6,898 nucleotides of DNA from an uncultured Anaerovibrio sp. GTDB lineage: Bacteria; Bacillota; Negativicutes; Selenomonadales; Selenomonadaceae. The notes below the pieces were generated by a model, which searched no databases, had not been told where the DNA came from, and saw only the letters and a list, made by a program, of their open reading frames with translations. The position numbers and the translations under genes are program-made. Shown piece by piece: positions 1 through 5,974 of this stretch (the stretch's first letter is position 1; every line of letters starts with the position of its first letter). The stretch covers positions 1-6,898 of the forward strand of contig CAAGDY010000447.1 of assembly GCA_900768695.1 (NCBI GenBank). Reading direction: 5' to 3'.

Positions 1-87
1 AACTACTTCACTAGCATAACCTGCGCTGGCAATCACGTTCGCTGCTGTTGCTCCTACATTACCTGCGCCTACAACTGTTACTTTCAT
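1..87 (-). CDS. mdh: NAD-dependent malate dehydrogenase, N-terminal fragment (partial)
   Basis: Only the first 29 codons are present; the gene runs off the left edge. The reading begins MKVTVVGAGNVGATAANVIA, the first beta strand and dinucleotide-binding glycine loop (G7-A-G9-N-V-G12) of the LDH/MDH Rossmann family. This family interconverts malate and oxaloacetate, or lactate and pyruvate, with NAD in the cytoplasm. The A-N-V-I-A run after the glycine loop resembles LDH-type malate dehydrogenases more than lactate dehydrogenases, but substrate-specific residues lie outside the window, so lactate dehydrogenase remains possible. The ATG at 87-85 is supported by a perfect AGGAGG (minus strand, 102-97) with a 9-base spacer. 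It is transcribed divergently from the efflux operon, from a promoter at 151-179. Confidence 0.85.
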   Translation of the reverse strand, partial: MKVTVVGAGNVGATAANVIASAGYASEVV

Positions 88-110
88 TTAACAATTCCTC
101 CTTTTATTGT

Positions 111-135
111 GACAGGCCGCCCCTGACAGCCTGAC
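111..135 (-). other. Possible small hairpin in the mdh leader
   Basis: Between the predicted mdh transcription start (about 144) and its ribosome binding site, CAGGC (113-117) can pair with GCCTG (129-133) around an 11-base loop. GACAG also occurs twice (111-115, 125-129), which allows alternative pairings such as CAGG with CCTG (122-125). The stems are short and there is no T-run, so this is not a terminator. It could be a stabilising 5' leader structure or chance. Confidence 0.25.
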
Positions 136-150
136 TCTTTAACTAATGAT

Positions 151-179
151 ATTATAACAAATATTAATGGTTTTGTATA
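151..179 (-). promoter_or_regulatory. Predicted promoter of mdh (extended -10)
   Basis: Reading the minus strand, a perfect -10 TATAAT lies at 156-151, preceded by TG plus one base (extended -10, TGTTATAAT). A -35-like TATACA (four of six matches to TTGACA) lies at 179-174 with a 17-base spacer. Transcription should start near 144, giving a leader of about 57 bases before the ATG. The tandem repeat at 185-235 begins 5 bp upstream of the -35, where an activator or repressor could act. Confidence 0.7.
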
Positions 180-184
180 GCAAA

Positions 185-235
185 ATTTCCTGCAAATTTG
201 TTGTACATATATTTCCTGCAATTTATTGTACATAT
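185..235. repeat. Tandem direct repeat (26 + 25 bp) between divergent promoters
   Basis: Copy 1 (185-210) and copy 2 (211-235) abut exactly. Both begin ATTTCCTGCAA and end TTGTACATAT; they differ only in the short AT-rich middle (one base shorter in copy 2, plus a G/A change). Each ends with the palindromic TGTACA core, and copy 1 also contains palindromic CAAATTTG (193-200). The pair sits between the mdh -35 (174-179) and the adaptor-gene -35 (243-248), 5 and 7 bp away. This placement suggests paired sites for a regulator of one or both promoters. The regulator is unknown. Confidence 0.75.
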
Positions 236-242
236 ATTATGG

Positions 243-271
243 TTGTTTAATTATTACAAATTTGATAGAAT
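243..271 (+). promoter_or_regulatory. Predicted promoter of the RND efflux operon (extended -10)
   Basis: A -35-like TTGTTT (243-248) is followed after 17 bases by -10 TAGAAT (266-271), preceded by TGA (263-265), giving an extended -10. Transcription should start near 278, leaving a leader of about 40 bases before the adaptor ATG at 318. The tandem repeat at 185-235 ends 7 bp upstream of the -35. Confidence 0.6.
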
Positions 272-280
272 TAAAGAAAG

Positions 281-303
281 AACATGTTATTGAATCGGTT
301 CAA
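281..303. promoter_or_regulatory. Two small palindromes in the efflux-operon leader (candidate operator)
   Basis: Just downstream of the predicted transcription start lie AACATGTT (281-288, a perfect 8-bp palindrome) and TTGAATCGGTTCAA (290-303, 5-bp arms TTGAA/TTCAA around TCGG). The second ends within the ribosome binding site AAAGGAG (302-308). A repressor bound here would block transcription, and a hairpin in RNA would partly mask the ribosome binding site. This is positional inference only; no regulator gene is adjacent. Confidence 0.3.
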
Positions 304-317
304 AGGAGACCTGTCTT

Positions 318-1454
318 ATGAAAAAATTATTTTTGTCCTTCCTTTGTCTGTTGTTGGCAGCGATGCTAAATGGCTGCGGCAATGAGGAAATTGCCGCAGA
401 AAACAGCCCGCTGGTAAAAACAAAAACCATCTCCCTGGGAGCAGGCGTCAGCGAGGGAAACTATCCCGGCGCCGTCAAGGGACGCTATGAAACTCCCATG
501 TCCTTTCAGGTGGGCGGCCGCATCCTGCAGCGGTTTGTGCAGGCGGGTGACTATGTGCATGCCGGTGATGTACTCATGACCATAGACAGCCGCGATGTAG
601 TTCAGCAGGCAACCCAGGGGGAGGCACAGGTGGCCGCCGCCAAGGCACAGCTGAGCCTGGCTCGTTCCAACCTGAATCGCTACAAGGCTCTCTACGAGCA
701 GGAGGCCGTATCCGCCAGCGTACTGGAGCAGTACCAGACCTCCTGCGATGCCGCAGAGGCAGCCTACAATCAAGCGGTTGCCATCGCCAAGCAGGGCAAA
801 AACGCCGTAGGCTATTCAAAGCTGATTGCCGCCACTGATGGCGTTATTTCCTCCGTTACGGCCGAGGTGGGCCAGGTGGTGGCCGCCGGTCAGCAGATAA
901 TCAGCCTGGTTCAGTCCGACGAGCTTGAGGTGGAGGTCAACCTGCCGGAAAACCGCATCGGTGATGCTTCCCTTGGGCAGAAGGTGGATGTGTCCTTCTG
1001 GTCCCTGAACAATCAGACCGTCACCGGCATAATCCGCGAAATCTCACCTATGGCAGACACTGTGGCCAGAACCTATCGCATCCGTATTGCCCTGCCCCAG
1101 CCGCCAAAGGGACTGATGCTGGGCATGACCGCCTCTGCCAAAATCATCGGCAGCAGCACATCTGACAAACAGCTGCCTGCTACCAACGCCGGTGACTTTG
1201 TGGTTCTGCCTATGGCTGCCATTTACCAGACCGGCGACCAGCCGTGTGTCTGGGTTGTGGATGCCAACGCCATGACCCTGTCCCTCAAGGCCGTGCAGGT
1301 GGAGGATTTTGACAAAAACCAGCTGAAGGTACGTGGCCTTGACAACGGGGATATCGTCGTAACAGCCGGTGTCCACAAGCTGCACGAGGGCACAAAGGTA
1401 CGTCTGGCTGAGGATGACAATGATAACGGCACTGACAGCGGCAAGAGCATGTAA
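318..1454 (+). CDS. RND efflux periplasmic adaptor (membrane fusion) lipoprotein
   Basis: This is the AcrA/MexA-type adaptor (378 residues, normal family length) that links an inner-membrane RND pump to an outer-membrane channel. Residues 1-20 form a lipoprotein signal: two lysines, a leucine-rich core, then L-N-G-C with the lipidated cysteine at 20; N at -2 is a somewhat unusual lipobox residue. Two lipoyl-like halves flank an alpha-helical hairpin: residues about 60-92 (FQVGGRI, AGDYVHAGD) and 165-200 (AATDGVISSV, VGQVVAAGQQI), with an Ala/Gln/Glu-rich coiled coil at 93-160. A beta-barrel follows (about 200-277, including RTYRIRIALP), then a membrane-proximal domain (about 290-365) and a polar tail rich in Asp, Asn and Gly. 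The ATG has AAAGGAG at 302-308 with a 9-base spacer. The pump gene follows 24 bp downstream, so the two form an operon. Confidence 0.93.
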   Translation: MKKLFLSFLCLLLAAMLNGCGNEEIAAENSPLVKTKTISLGAGVSEGNYPGAVKGRYETPMSFQVGGRILQRFVQAGDYVHAGDVLMTIDSRDVVQQATQGEAQVAAAKAQLSLARSNLNRYKALYEQEAVSASVLEQYQTSCDAAEAAYNQAVAIAKQGKNAVGYSKLIAATDGVISSVTAEVGQVVAAGQQIISLVQSDELEVEVNLPENRIGDASLGQKVDVSFWSLNNQTVTGIIREISPMADTVARTYRIRIALPQPPKGLMLGMTASAKIIGSSTSDKQLPATNAGDFVVLPMAAIYQTGDQPCVWVVDANAMTLSLKAVQVEDFDKNQLKVRGLDNGDIVVTAGVHKLHEGTKVRLAEDDNDNGTDSGKSM

Positions 1455-1478
1455 AAAATACGATAACGAGGACGATAA

Positions 1479-4400
1479 ATGAGAAATCTAACGGAAATTT
1501 CCCTAAAAAACAAATCACTAATCTGGTATTTTATCATCGTTGCCGCTATCGGCGGGATTTTCTTCTACTCCCGGCTGGGACGCATGGAGGACCCGAACTT
1601 TACCATAAACGAAATGATTGTCAGCGCCGCCTGGCCGGGAGCCTCCGCCACGCAGATGGAGGAGCAGGTCACCGACAAGCTGGAATCCAAATTCCGCGAC
1701 CTGCCCGGCGTCAAGCAGGTGGACAGCACCACCAGGGCAGGCACCACCTATGTATACGTAACACTCCGCGATGATGTGGACCGTGCCTCCATACGGGATA
1801 CCTGGCGCGATGTCCGCAATTTTGGCAGGGATCTGGAGCGGGAGCTGCCTGCGGGGGTCTACGGCCCATATTACAACGACCGCTTTGACGATGTATTCGG
1901 CTCCATCTACGCCCTGACCGGCGACGGCTACTCCATGGAGGAAATGCGCCAGCAGGCGGAGCGCATCAGGCGGCGGCTCGCCACCATCGACAAGGTTCAG
2001 AAGGTTCAGCTGCTGGGCGTGCAGACGGAAAAGGTCTACGTGGAAATCGAGAGTGCAAAGCTGGCCGAGCTGGGCATCAGCCCGGAGGTGCTGGCAGATG
2101 CACTGAAGACCCAGAATGAAATGACCCCCTCCGGCATGATTGAAACCAGCAGTGACAACGTATACCTGCGCTACAGCGGCAGCTTTGACGATATCGAGGC
2201 CATCAGGCGCACCCCTGTCAGCGCCAGGGGCAAAACCTTTTTCCTGGGGGATATTGCCACAGTGGAGCGCCGCTATGCCGACCCGGCTGATACGGCCATG
2301 TACTACAACGGCCAGCCTGCCATCGGCATTGCCGTATCCATGGAAACCGGCGGCAACATCATAACCCTGGGTGACGAGCTGAAAAAACACATGGATTCCA
2401 TTCAGTCAGAAATGACCGCAGGTCTGGAGATTCATCAGGTTTCCGACCAGCCGGCGGTGGTGACGGAATCCATTGACGACTTTATCAGCACGCTGCGGGA
2501 GGCCGTAATCATCGTGCTGGCAGTCAGCTTCATGAGCCTGGGACTGCGCACCGGCATGGTGGTGGCAGGCTGTATTCCCCTGGTACTGGCGGCTGTTTTC
2601 TGCGGCATGTACATCTTTGGCATTGATCTGCACAAGGTTTCCCTGGGTGCGCTGATTATCTCACTGGGGCTTCTTGTGGACGATGCCATTATTGCCGTGG
2701 AGCAGATGAGCGTCCAGCTGGAACGGGGGCATGAGAGATTTGAGGCCGCCTGCTATGCCTTCCGGGCCACCGCCAAGCCCATGCTGACCGGCACGCTGAT
2801 TACCTGTGCCGGTTTTATCCCTGTCAGCTTTTCCGACGGCATGGCCGCCGAGTTCTGCGGCTCCCTGTTTCCTGTAATCGGCATGGCGCTGGTCATTTCC
2901 TGGGTGGTGTCCGTCATGGTGGCCCCGCTTTTTGGCTTTTATCTCATCAAACCCTCCCAGTCCTGCGACACAGCAGAACACGACCCGTACCAGAGCAGGT
3001 TCTATGTGCTGTTCCGCAAGGTTCTATGCTGGTTCCTTGAACATAGGAAAACCGTTCTCATCTCGACAGTTGCCCTGTTTGCTGTATCCATCGGACTGAT
3101 GGGACTGGTCAAGGAAGAATTTTTCCCTCCGTCCGTGCGCCCGGAAATCCTCATAAAGCTGGAGCTGCCAGAGGGAGCCTCCAAGAAGGCCTCCGCTGAT
3201 ACAGCCAGCCGTTTTGCAACCTTTCTGGAGGAGCATGCTGATGAAATCGAAAACTACACCTACTACGTGGGCGAGGGCTGTCCCCGCTTTGTGCTGACAA
3301 TTGACCCGGAGCTGCCTGCCGACAACCTGTCCCAGTTTGTGGTAGTGGCCAAGGAGCCAAAAAATCGCGACGCCCTGATGAAAAAAATCCGCGACCAGCT
3401 GGCAGATGCCTTCCCGGAGGTGCGGAGCAAGATTTCTGTCATTCAGACCGGCCCTCCGGCGGATTATCCCGTAATGCTGGGGGTTTCCGGCTATGACAAG
3501 GAACGAGTGCGGCAAATTGCCACCCAGGTAGCTGACAGGCTGACAGAGGACACCAACAACTACGACGTCAGCCTGGACTGGAACGAAAAAGCCAAGATAC
3601 TGCATCTTGATTTTGATCAGGCAAAGCTCAGGGAGCTGGGTCTTTCACCCCAGGCGGTGGCCAGGATGGCCTATACGGAGATTAGCGGTGCTTCCGCCGC
3701 CCAGTTCTATGCCGGTGACAGAACCATCAGCGTAGATTTGCGGCTGAAGGACATAGACAGAAGCGACCTGTCCCGCATAAAGGAGCTGCCGGTGTATTCA
3801 GCAGGCGGCTATGTGCCGCTGGAACAGCTGGCCAGAATCTCCTTTCAGGCGGAGGACGGCCTCATCAAGCGTGAGAACATGCTGCCCACCATCACCGTGC
3901 AGGCCAACATCCGGGAGGGCACTGCCAATGATGCCACGGTCAAGGCCTTTGAGGCTGTCAGTGACATAAGGGACAAGCTCCCCTTTGGCTACAGCATCAA
4001 GATGAAGGGCGCCCAGTCTGATAGTGATGATTCCATGAAATACCTGCTGGTACCTGTACCGGCTATGGTATTTATCATCATGACACTGCTGATGTTCCAG
4101 CTCAGAAGTGGCAAGGACATGCTACTGACCCTGCTGACAGCGCCTCTGGGCATTATCGGCGTGGCCTTCGGTATGCTGCTTCTGGACCAGGCTATGGGCT
4201 TTGTGGCCATTTTGGGGGTGCTGGCCCTCAGCGGCATGATTGTCCGCAACTCCGTCATCCTGATTGACCAGATTCAGAAGCATCTGGCCGACGGTGAAGC
4301 CCCCTGGGATGCCATCATAAATTCGGCTGTTCTACGCTTCCGGCCTATTATGCTGACGGCCGCTGCCGCCATACTGGGCATGCTGCCCCTGATGACCAGC

Positions 4401-4514
4401 ACCTTCTGGGGGCCGATGGCCGTGGTAATCGCCAGCGGGCTTCTGGTGGCCACCGTGCTGACGTTACTGGTACTGCCGGTTATGTATGCGGCGGCCTACG
4501 GCATAAACAGATAA
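1479..4514 (+). CDS. RND-family multidrug efflux pump, inner-membrane permease
   Basis: This is a proton-driven AcrB/TriC-type transporter of 1011 residues that exports hydrophobic compounds through the adaptor encoded just upstream. The N-terminus has TM1 (about 14-31), then GRMEDPNFT (34-42) and WPGASATQMEEQVTDKL (52-68), as in this superfamily. A large periplasmic porter loop follows, then TM2-TM6 (about 342-490), TM7 (about 525-544), a second porter loop, and TM8-TM12 (about 856-1006). Proton-relay residues are visible: D401 and D402 in TM4 (GLLVDDAII), corresponding to AcrB D407/D408, and R953 and T960 in TM11 (RFRPIMLT), corresponding to R971/T978. At the AcrB K940 position in TM10 there is arginine, R923 (GMIVRNSVILID). 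From memory, the loop pattern with GP-YYNDRFDDVFGSIYALTGDG resembles TriC-like pumps more than AcrB. Ribosome binding site GAGG is at 1468-1471 with 7 bases to the ATG. The substrate cannot be read from sequence. Confidence 0.95.
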   Translation: MRNLTEISLKNKSLIWYFIIVAAIGGIFFYSRLGRMEDPNFTINEMIVSAAWPGASATQMEEQVTDKLESKFRDLPGVKQVDSTTRAGTTYVYVTLRDDVDRASIRDTWRDVRNFGRDLERELPAGVYGPYYNDRFDDVFGSIYALTGDGYSMEEMRQQAERIRRRLATIDKVQKVQLLGVQTEKVYVEIESAKLAELGISPEVLADALKTQNEMTPSGMIETSSDNVYLRYSGSFDDIEAIRRTPVSARGKTFFLGDIATVERRYADPADTAMYYNGQPAIGIAVSMETGGNIITLGDELKKHMDSIQSEMTAGLEIHQVSDQPAVVTESIDDFISTLREAVIIVLAVSFMSLGLRTGMVVAGCIPLVLAAVFCGMYIFGIDLHKVSLGALIISLGLLVDDAIIAVEQMSVQLERGHERFEAACYAFRATAKPMLTGTLITCAGFIPVSFSDGMAAEFCGSLFPVIGMALVISWVVSVMVAPLFGFYLIKPSQSCDTAEHDPYQSRFYVLFRKVLCWFLEHRKTVLISTVALFAVSIGLMGLVKEEFFPPSVRPEILIKLELPEGASKKASADTASRFATFLEEHADEIENYTYYVGEGCPRFVLTIDPELPADNLSQFVVVAKEPKNRDALMKKIRDQLADAFPEVRSKISVIQTGPPADYPVMLGVSGYDKERVRQIATQVADRLTEDTNNYDVSLDWNEKAKILHLDFDQAKLRELGLSPQAVARMAYTEISGASAAQFYAGDRTISVDLRLKDIDRSDLSRIKELPVYSAGGYVPLEQLARISFQAEDGLIKRENMLPTITVQANIREGTANDATVKAFEAVSDIRDKLPFGYSIKMKGAQSDSDDSMKYLLVPVPAMVFIIMTLLMFQLRSGKDMLLTLLTAPLGIIGVAFGMLLLDQAMGFVAILGVLALSGMIVRNSVILIDQIQKHLADGEAPWDAIINSAVLRFRPIMLTAAAAILGMLPLMTSTFWGPMAVVIASGLLVATVLTLLVLPVMYAAAYGINR

Positions 4515-4517
4515 AAC

Positions 4518-4543
4518 TGTATTGGCACAAACAGACCAATATA
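4518..4543 (+). other. Small inverted repeat directly after the pump stop codon
   Basis: TATTGG (4520-4525) pairs with CCAATA (4536-4541) around a 10-base loop, extended by one wobble and one T-A pair to 4518-4543. No T-run follows, so it is not itself a terminator; it may be a 3'-end stabilising structure. Downstream, ATAAGATA occurs twice at a 10-bp interval (4552-4559, 4562-4569), with no evident meaning. Confidence 0.3.
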
Positions 4544-4578
4544 GATGATGTATAAGATACAATAAGATATAAAATCGC

Positions 4579-4622
4579 AAAAAAATTCCCTACCCCGGCA
4601 GTCCGCGGATAGGGAATTTTTT
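4579..4622. terminator. Strong, probably bidirectional intrinsic terminator
   Basis: A 13-bp perfect stem pairs AAAAAATTCCCTA (4580-4592) with TAGGGAATTTTTT (4610-4622). The 17-base GC-rich loop can itself form a short CCG/CGG inner stem. The T-run on the right serves the plus-strand efflux operon (stop at 4514). The A-run on the left (4579-4585) reads as a T-run on the minus strand, so it also suits the rubredoxin gene ending at 4672. Convergent genes sharing one terminator explains the layout. Confidence 0.9.
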
Positions 4623-4671
4623 GTGTTTTGTTCAATATGTTTTGTTCAATCAGAACTCAATCGCTCAAGGC

Positions 4672-4830
4672 TCACTGCTCGGAGAACTGATCCTTGCCTA
4701 CGCCGCACAGCGGGCAGACAAAGTCATCCGGCAAATCAGCAAAGGCAGTGCCAGCCTCAATGCCATGCTCGGCATCACCGGCAGCCTCATCGTAAACCCA
4801 GCCACATACATCGCAAACCCAAGTCTTCAT
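4672..4830 (-). CDS. Rubredoxin (52 aa)
   Basis: This is a small iron electron carrier with one Fe held by four cysteines. The minus strand encodes 52 residues beginning MKTWVCDVCGWVYDEAAGDA, with C6-x-x-C9-G and C39-P-L-C42-G-V-G-K-D-Q-F, the two canonical rubredoxin knuckles. Between them sit Y13, the acidic G-D stretch and L-P-D-D-F; F37 replaces the more usual tryptophan before V-C-P. Length is typical (52-54 residues). The ATG at 4830-4828 has a perfect AGGAGG (4843-4838) with a 7-base spacer. In anaerobes, rubredoxins commonly feed electrons to rubrerythrin, superoxide reductase or flavodiiron proteins in oxygen and peroxide defence; no such partner is in the window. It lies 147 bp downstream of the PHP gene on the same strand. 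An AT-rich TATTAT (4856-4851) could be a -10, but no good -35 accompanies it. Confidence 0.95.
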   Translation of the reverse strand: MKTWVCDVCGWVYDEAAGDAEHGIEAGTAFADLPDDFVCPLCGVGKDQFSEQ

Positions 4831-4895
4831 AATAAACCCTCCTAAATGCTATAATACACGGCTGCCCGGCCACAAGCCCCGTACCTCAAATTTAA

Positions 4896-4923
4896 CTGCT
4901 CCCTTCCGCAAGGCGGAAAGCAG
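4896..4923 (-). terminator. Hairpin between PHP gene and rubredoxin gene (weak terminator or attenuator)
   Basis: CTGCT (4896-4900) and TTCCGC (4904-4909) pair with GCGGAA (4913-4918) and AGCAG (4919-4923), an 11-bp stem with a CCC bulge and a 3-base AAG loop. On the minus strand, downstream of the PHP stop at 4978, the sequence after the stem is TTAAATTTG, a poor U-tract. It may therefore terminate only partly, allowing some read-through into rubredoxin, or act as an RNA processing or stability element. Confidence 0.5.
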
Positions 4924-4977
4924 CAAAAGAAAAAATCGCAAGGCATGGCACAACACGGCAACCAACACTACACATGG

Positions 4978-5829
4978 TTATATTCGACAGATTTTCCGAA
5001 TATCCTCTAAAAATTTCAACGGCGTATTCATATTTTTTTCAAATCCCGTTCCCAGCAGGATTCCCGGCCTGTTGGCCCCATGAAAATCAGTGCCGCCCGT
5101 TGGCAGCATGTTGTACTTCTCAATCATGGACCTGGCAAAAGCCCTGTCATCATCAGTATAATTCGGATAATACTGCTCCATGCCGGTAAGCCCGAAGCCT
5201 GTCAGCTCCCTGATGGAAGCCTCCTGCTCCGCCCGCGACTGCCCCTTCAGGCCAATCAGCTTGTGAAAGTGCGCCAGGGATGTCACGCCACCCGCCGCAC
5301 GGATTACCGGCAGGGCCTCCTCCGCAGGAATATCCCCTGCCACGCCAACCTCCTTGACAGCTGGGTTCAGGTAGTTGTCCCATATATACTGGATACCGTC
5401 AAAAATGTTCAAATCCACGATGGTACGCATGATGGCATACCTATCCAGATGTACGGAGGCATGCCGCCTGACCATCTCCATGTCAATCTCAATGCCCCTG
5501 CGACGAAGCACATCCACCACATCAGTCATTGATTCTTCTTTAATATAACGCAAACGGCTGTAAAGTTTCTGAAATTCCTCATTTTCAGGATTAAATCCCA
5601 GACACACCACATGAATTTTTCGGCCACGATACGCCATGGTCATCTCCATGCCGTTGATAAAGCCAACACCCAGCCTGTCTGCCTCTGCCGCCGCCTCTGC
5701 ATCACCGGCAATAGAATCATGGTCCGTCAGGGCAAAGGCCTCCACCCCGGTTTCCCGTGCCAGCCGCGCCAATCCGGCCGGACTGTAGCTTCCATCAGAA
5801 ACCGTGGAATGCACATGCAAATCTATCAA
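4978..5829 (-). CDS. PHP-domain metal-dependent phosphoesterase (RnaAM/YciV-like)
   Basis: This is a cytoplasmic PHP-superfamily hydrolase of the COG0613 type, whose characterised members cleave 3',5'-nucleoside bisphosphates or short RNA 5' ends. Numbered from the TTG start (283 residues), the metal-site motifs are D3-L-H5-V-H7 with S-D12-G, L-T-D36-H37-D38, G60-M-E62, H73 (K-I-H-V-V), S-L-A-H187-F-H189, and T-D248-F-H250-G near the C-terminus. The set is complete, so an active enzyme is expected. Start choice: the frame opens at a GTG (5838-5836), but GGAGG (5845-5841) is only 2 bases away, too close. A TTG at 5829-5827 has an 11-base spacer and gives MIDLHVHS, the usual family start, so I prefer it; the true start is uncertain by 3 codons. 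The substrate is not determined by sequence; a general PHP phosphoesterase is the safe name. Confidence 0.9.
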   Translation of the reverse strand: MIDLHVHSTVSDGSYSPAGLARLARETGVEAFALTDHDSIAGDAEAAAEADRLGVGFINGMEMTMAYRGRKIHVVCLGFNPENEEFQKLYSRLRYIKEESMTDVVDVLRRRGIEIDMEMVRRHASVHLDRYAIMRTIVDLNIFDGIQYIWDNYLNPAVKEVGVAGDIPAEEALPVIRAAGGVTSLAHFHKLIGLKGQSRAEQEASIRELTGFGLTGMEQYYPNYTDDDRAFARSMIEKYNMLPTGGTDFHGANRPGILLGTGFEKNMNTPLKFLEDIRKICRI

Positions 5830-5869
5830 AAATATCACATCCTCCGTTTATAATATCATAAATATCACA
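5824..5869 (-). repeat. 16-bp direct repeat flanking the PHP ribosome binding site
   Basis: On the minus strand, TGTGATATTTATGATA (5869-5854) recurs as TGTGATATTTTTGATA (5839-5824), 15 of 16 identical and exactly 30 bp apart. The ribosome binding site GGAGG (5845-5841) lies between them. The second copy covers both candidate start codons. The first copy carries an ATG (5859-5857) where the second has the TTG start; that ATG is in frame but meets TAA after three codons. It could be a local duplication of a start region or a paired binding site in DNA or RNA. Confidence 0.65.
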
Positions 5870-5871
5870 CA

Positions 5872-5896
5872 GGGACATTATACTACTATTAGTCCC
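5872..5896 (-). promoter_or_regulatory. Predicted promoter of the PHP gene with overlapping inverted repeats
   Basis: A perfect TATAAT reads on the minus strand at 5882-5877, placing transcription start near 5870 and giving a leader of about 40 bases. The -35 region is weak (TGGAAC at a 17-base spacing). The -10 is enclosed by GGGAC (5872-5876) and GTCCC (5892-5896), and ACTATTAGT (5885-5893) is a 9-bp palindrome. The poor -35 and the surrounding inverted repeats would fit a regulated promoter. This is inference from position. Confidence 0.45.
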
Positions 5897-5924
5897 AAAG
5901 TTCCACAAAATGCTGCAAATCCCC

Positions 5925-5956
5925 AAAAGAAAACTGCCGCAGTCCACTTGCGGCAG
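5925..5956 (-). terminator. Intrinsic terminator after the XRE regulator gene
   Basis: On the minus strand a perfect 8-bp GC-rich stem CTGCCGCA/TGCGGCAG (5956-5949 with 5941-5934) with a 7-base loop is followed immediately by TTTTCTTTT (5933-5925). It begins 18 bases past the XRE stop codon. It closes the mutase-XRE transcription unit and separates it from the PHP gene. Confidence 0.9.
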
Positions 5957-5974
5957 CTCTCTGACGATATAAAT

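Noticed and set aside
185..235. A CRISPR array or an integration site for the two-copy repeat
   Set aside because: There are only two copies and they abut directly without spacers; no cas gene, integrase or mobile-element gene is near.
366..1537. Several minus-strand open frames opposite the adaptor gene
   Set aside because: All overlap the adaptor gene with its clear lipoprotein signal and lipoyl domains; none has a family motif or independent context.
1518..2390. A 290-codon open frame on the minus strand inside the RND pump gene
   Set aside because: It lies entirely antisense to a well-supported pump gene, its translation shows no recognisable domain, and it reflects the GC-rich third positions of the real gene.
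4621..4845. Plus-strand open frames of 69-74 codons downstream of the pump
   Set aside because: They start inside the T-run of the terminator and are antisense to the rubredoxin gene, which has four cysteines and a perfect ribosome binding site.
4851..4879. A dedicated rubredoxin promoter (TATTAT at 4856-4851)
   Set aside because: The -35 region at proper spacing (GGGCTT) is very poor and transcription would start at the ribosome binding site itself, so I did not list it as a separate feature.
5080..5532. A 150-codon plus-strand open frame within the PHP gene
   Set aside because: It is antisense to the PHP phosphoesterase, which has all of its metal-binding motifs; the plus-strand translation has no recognisable features.
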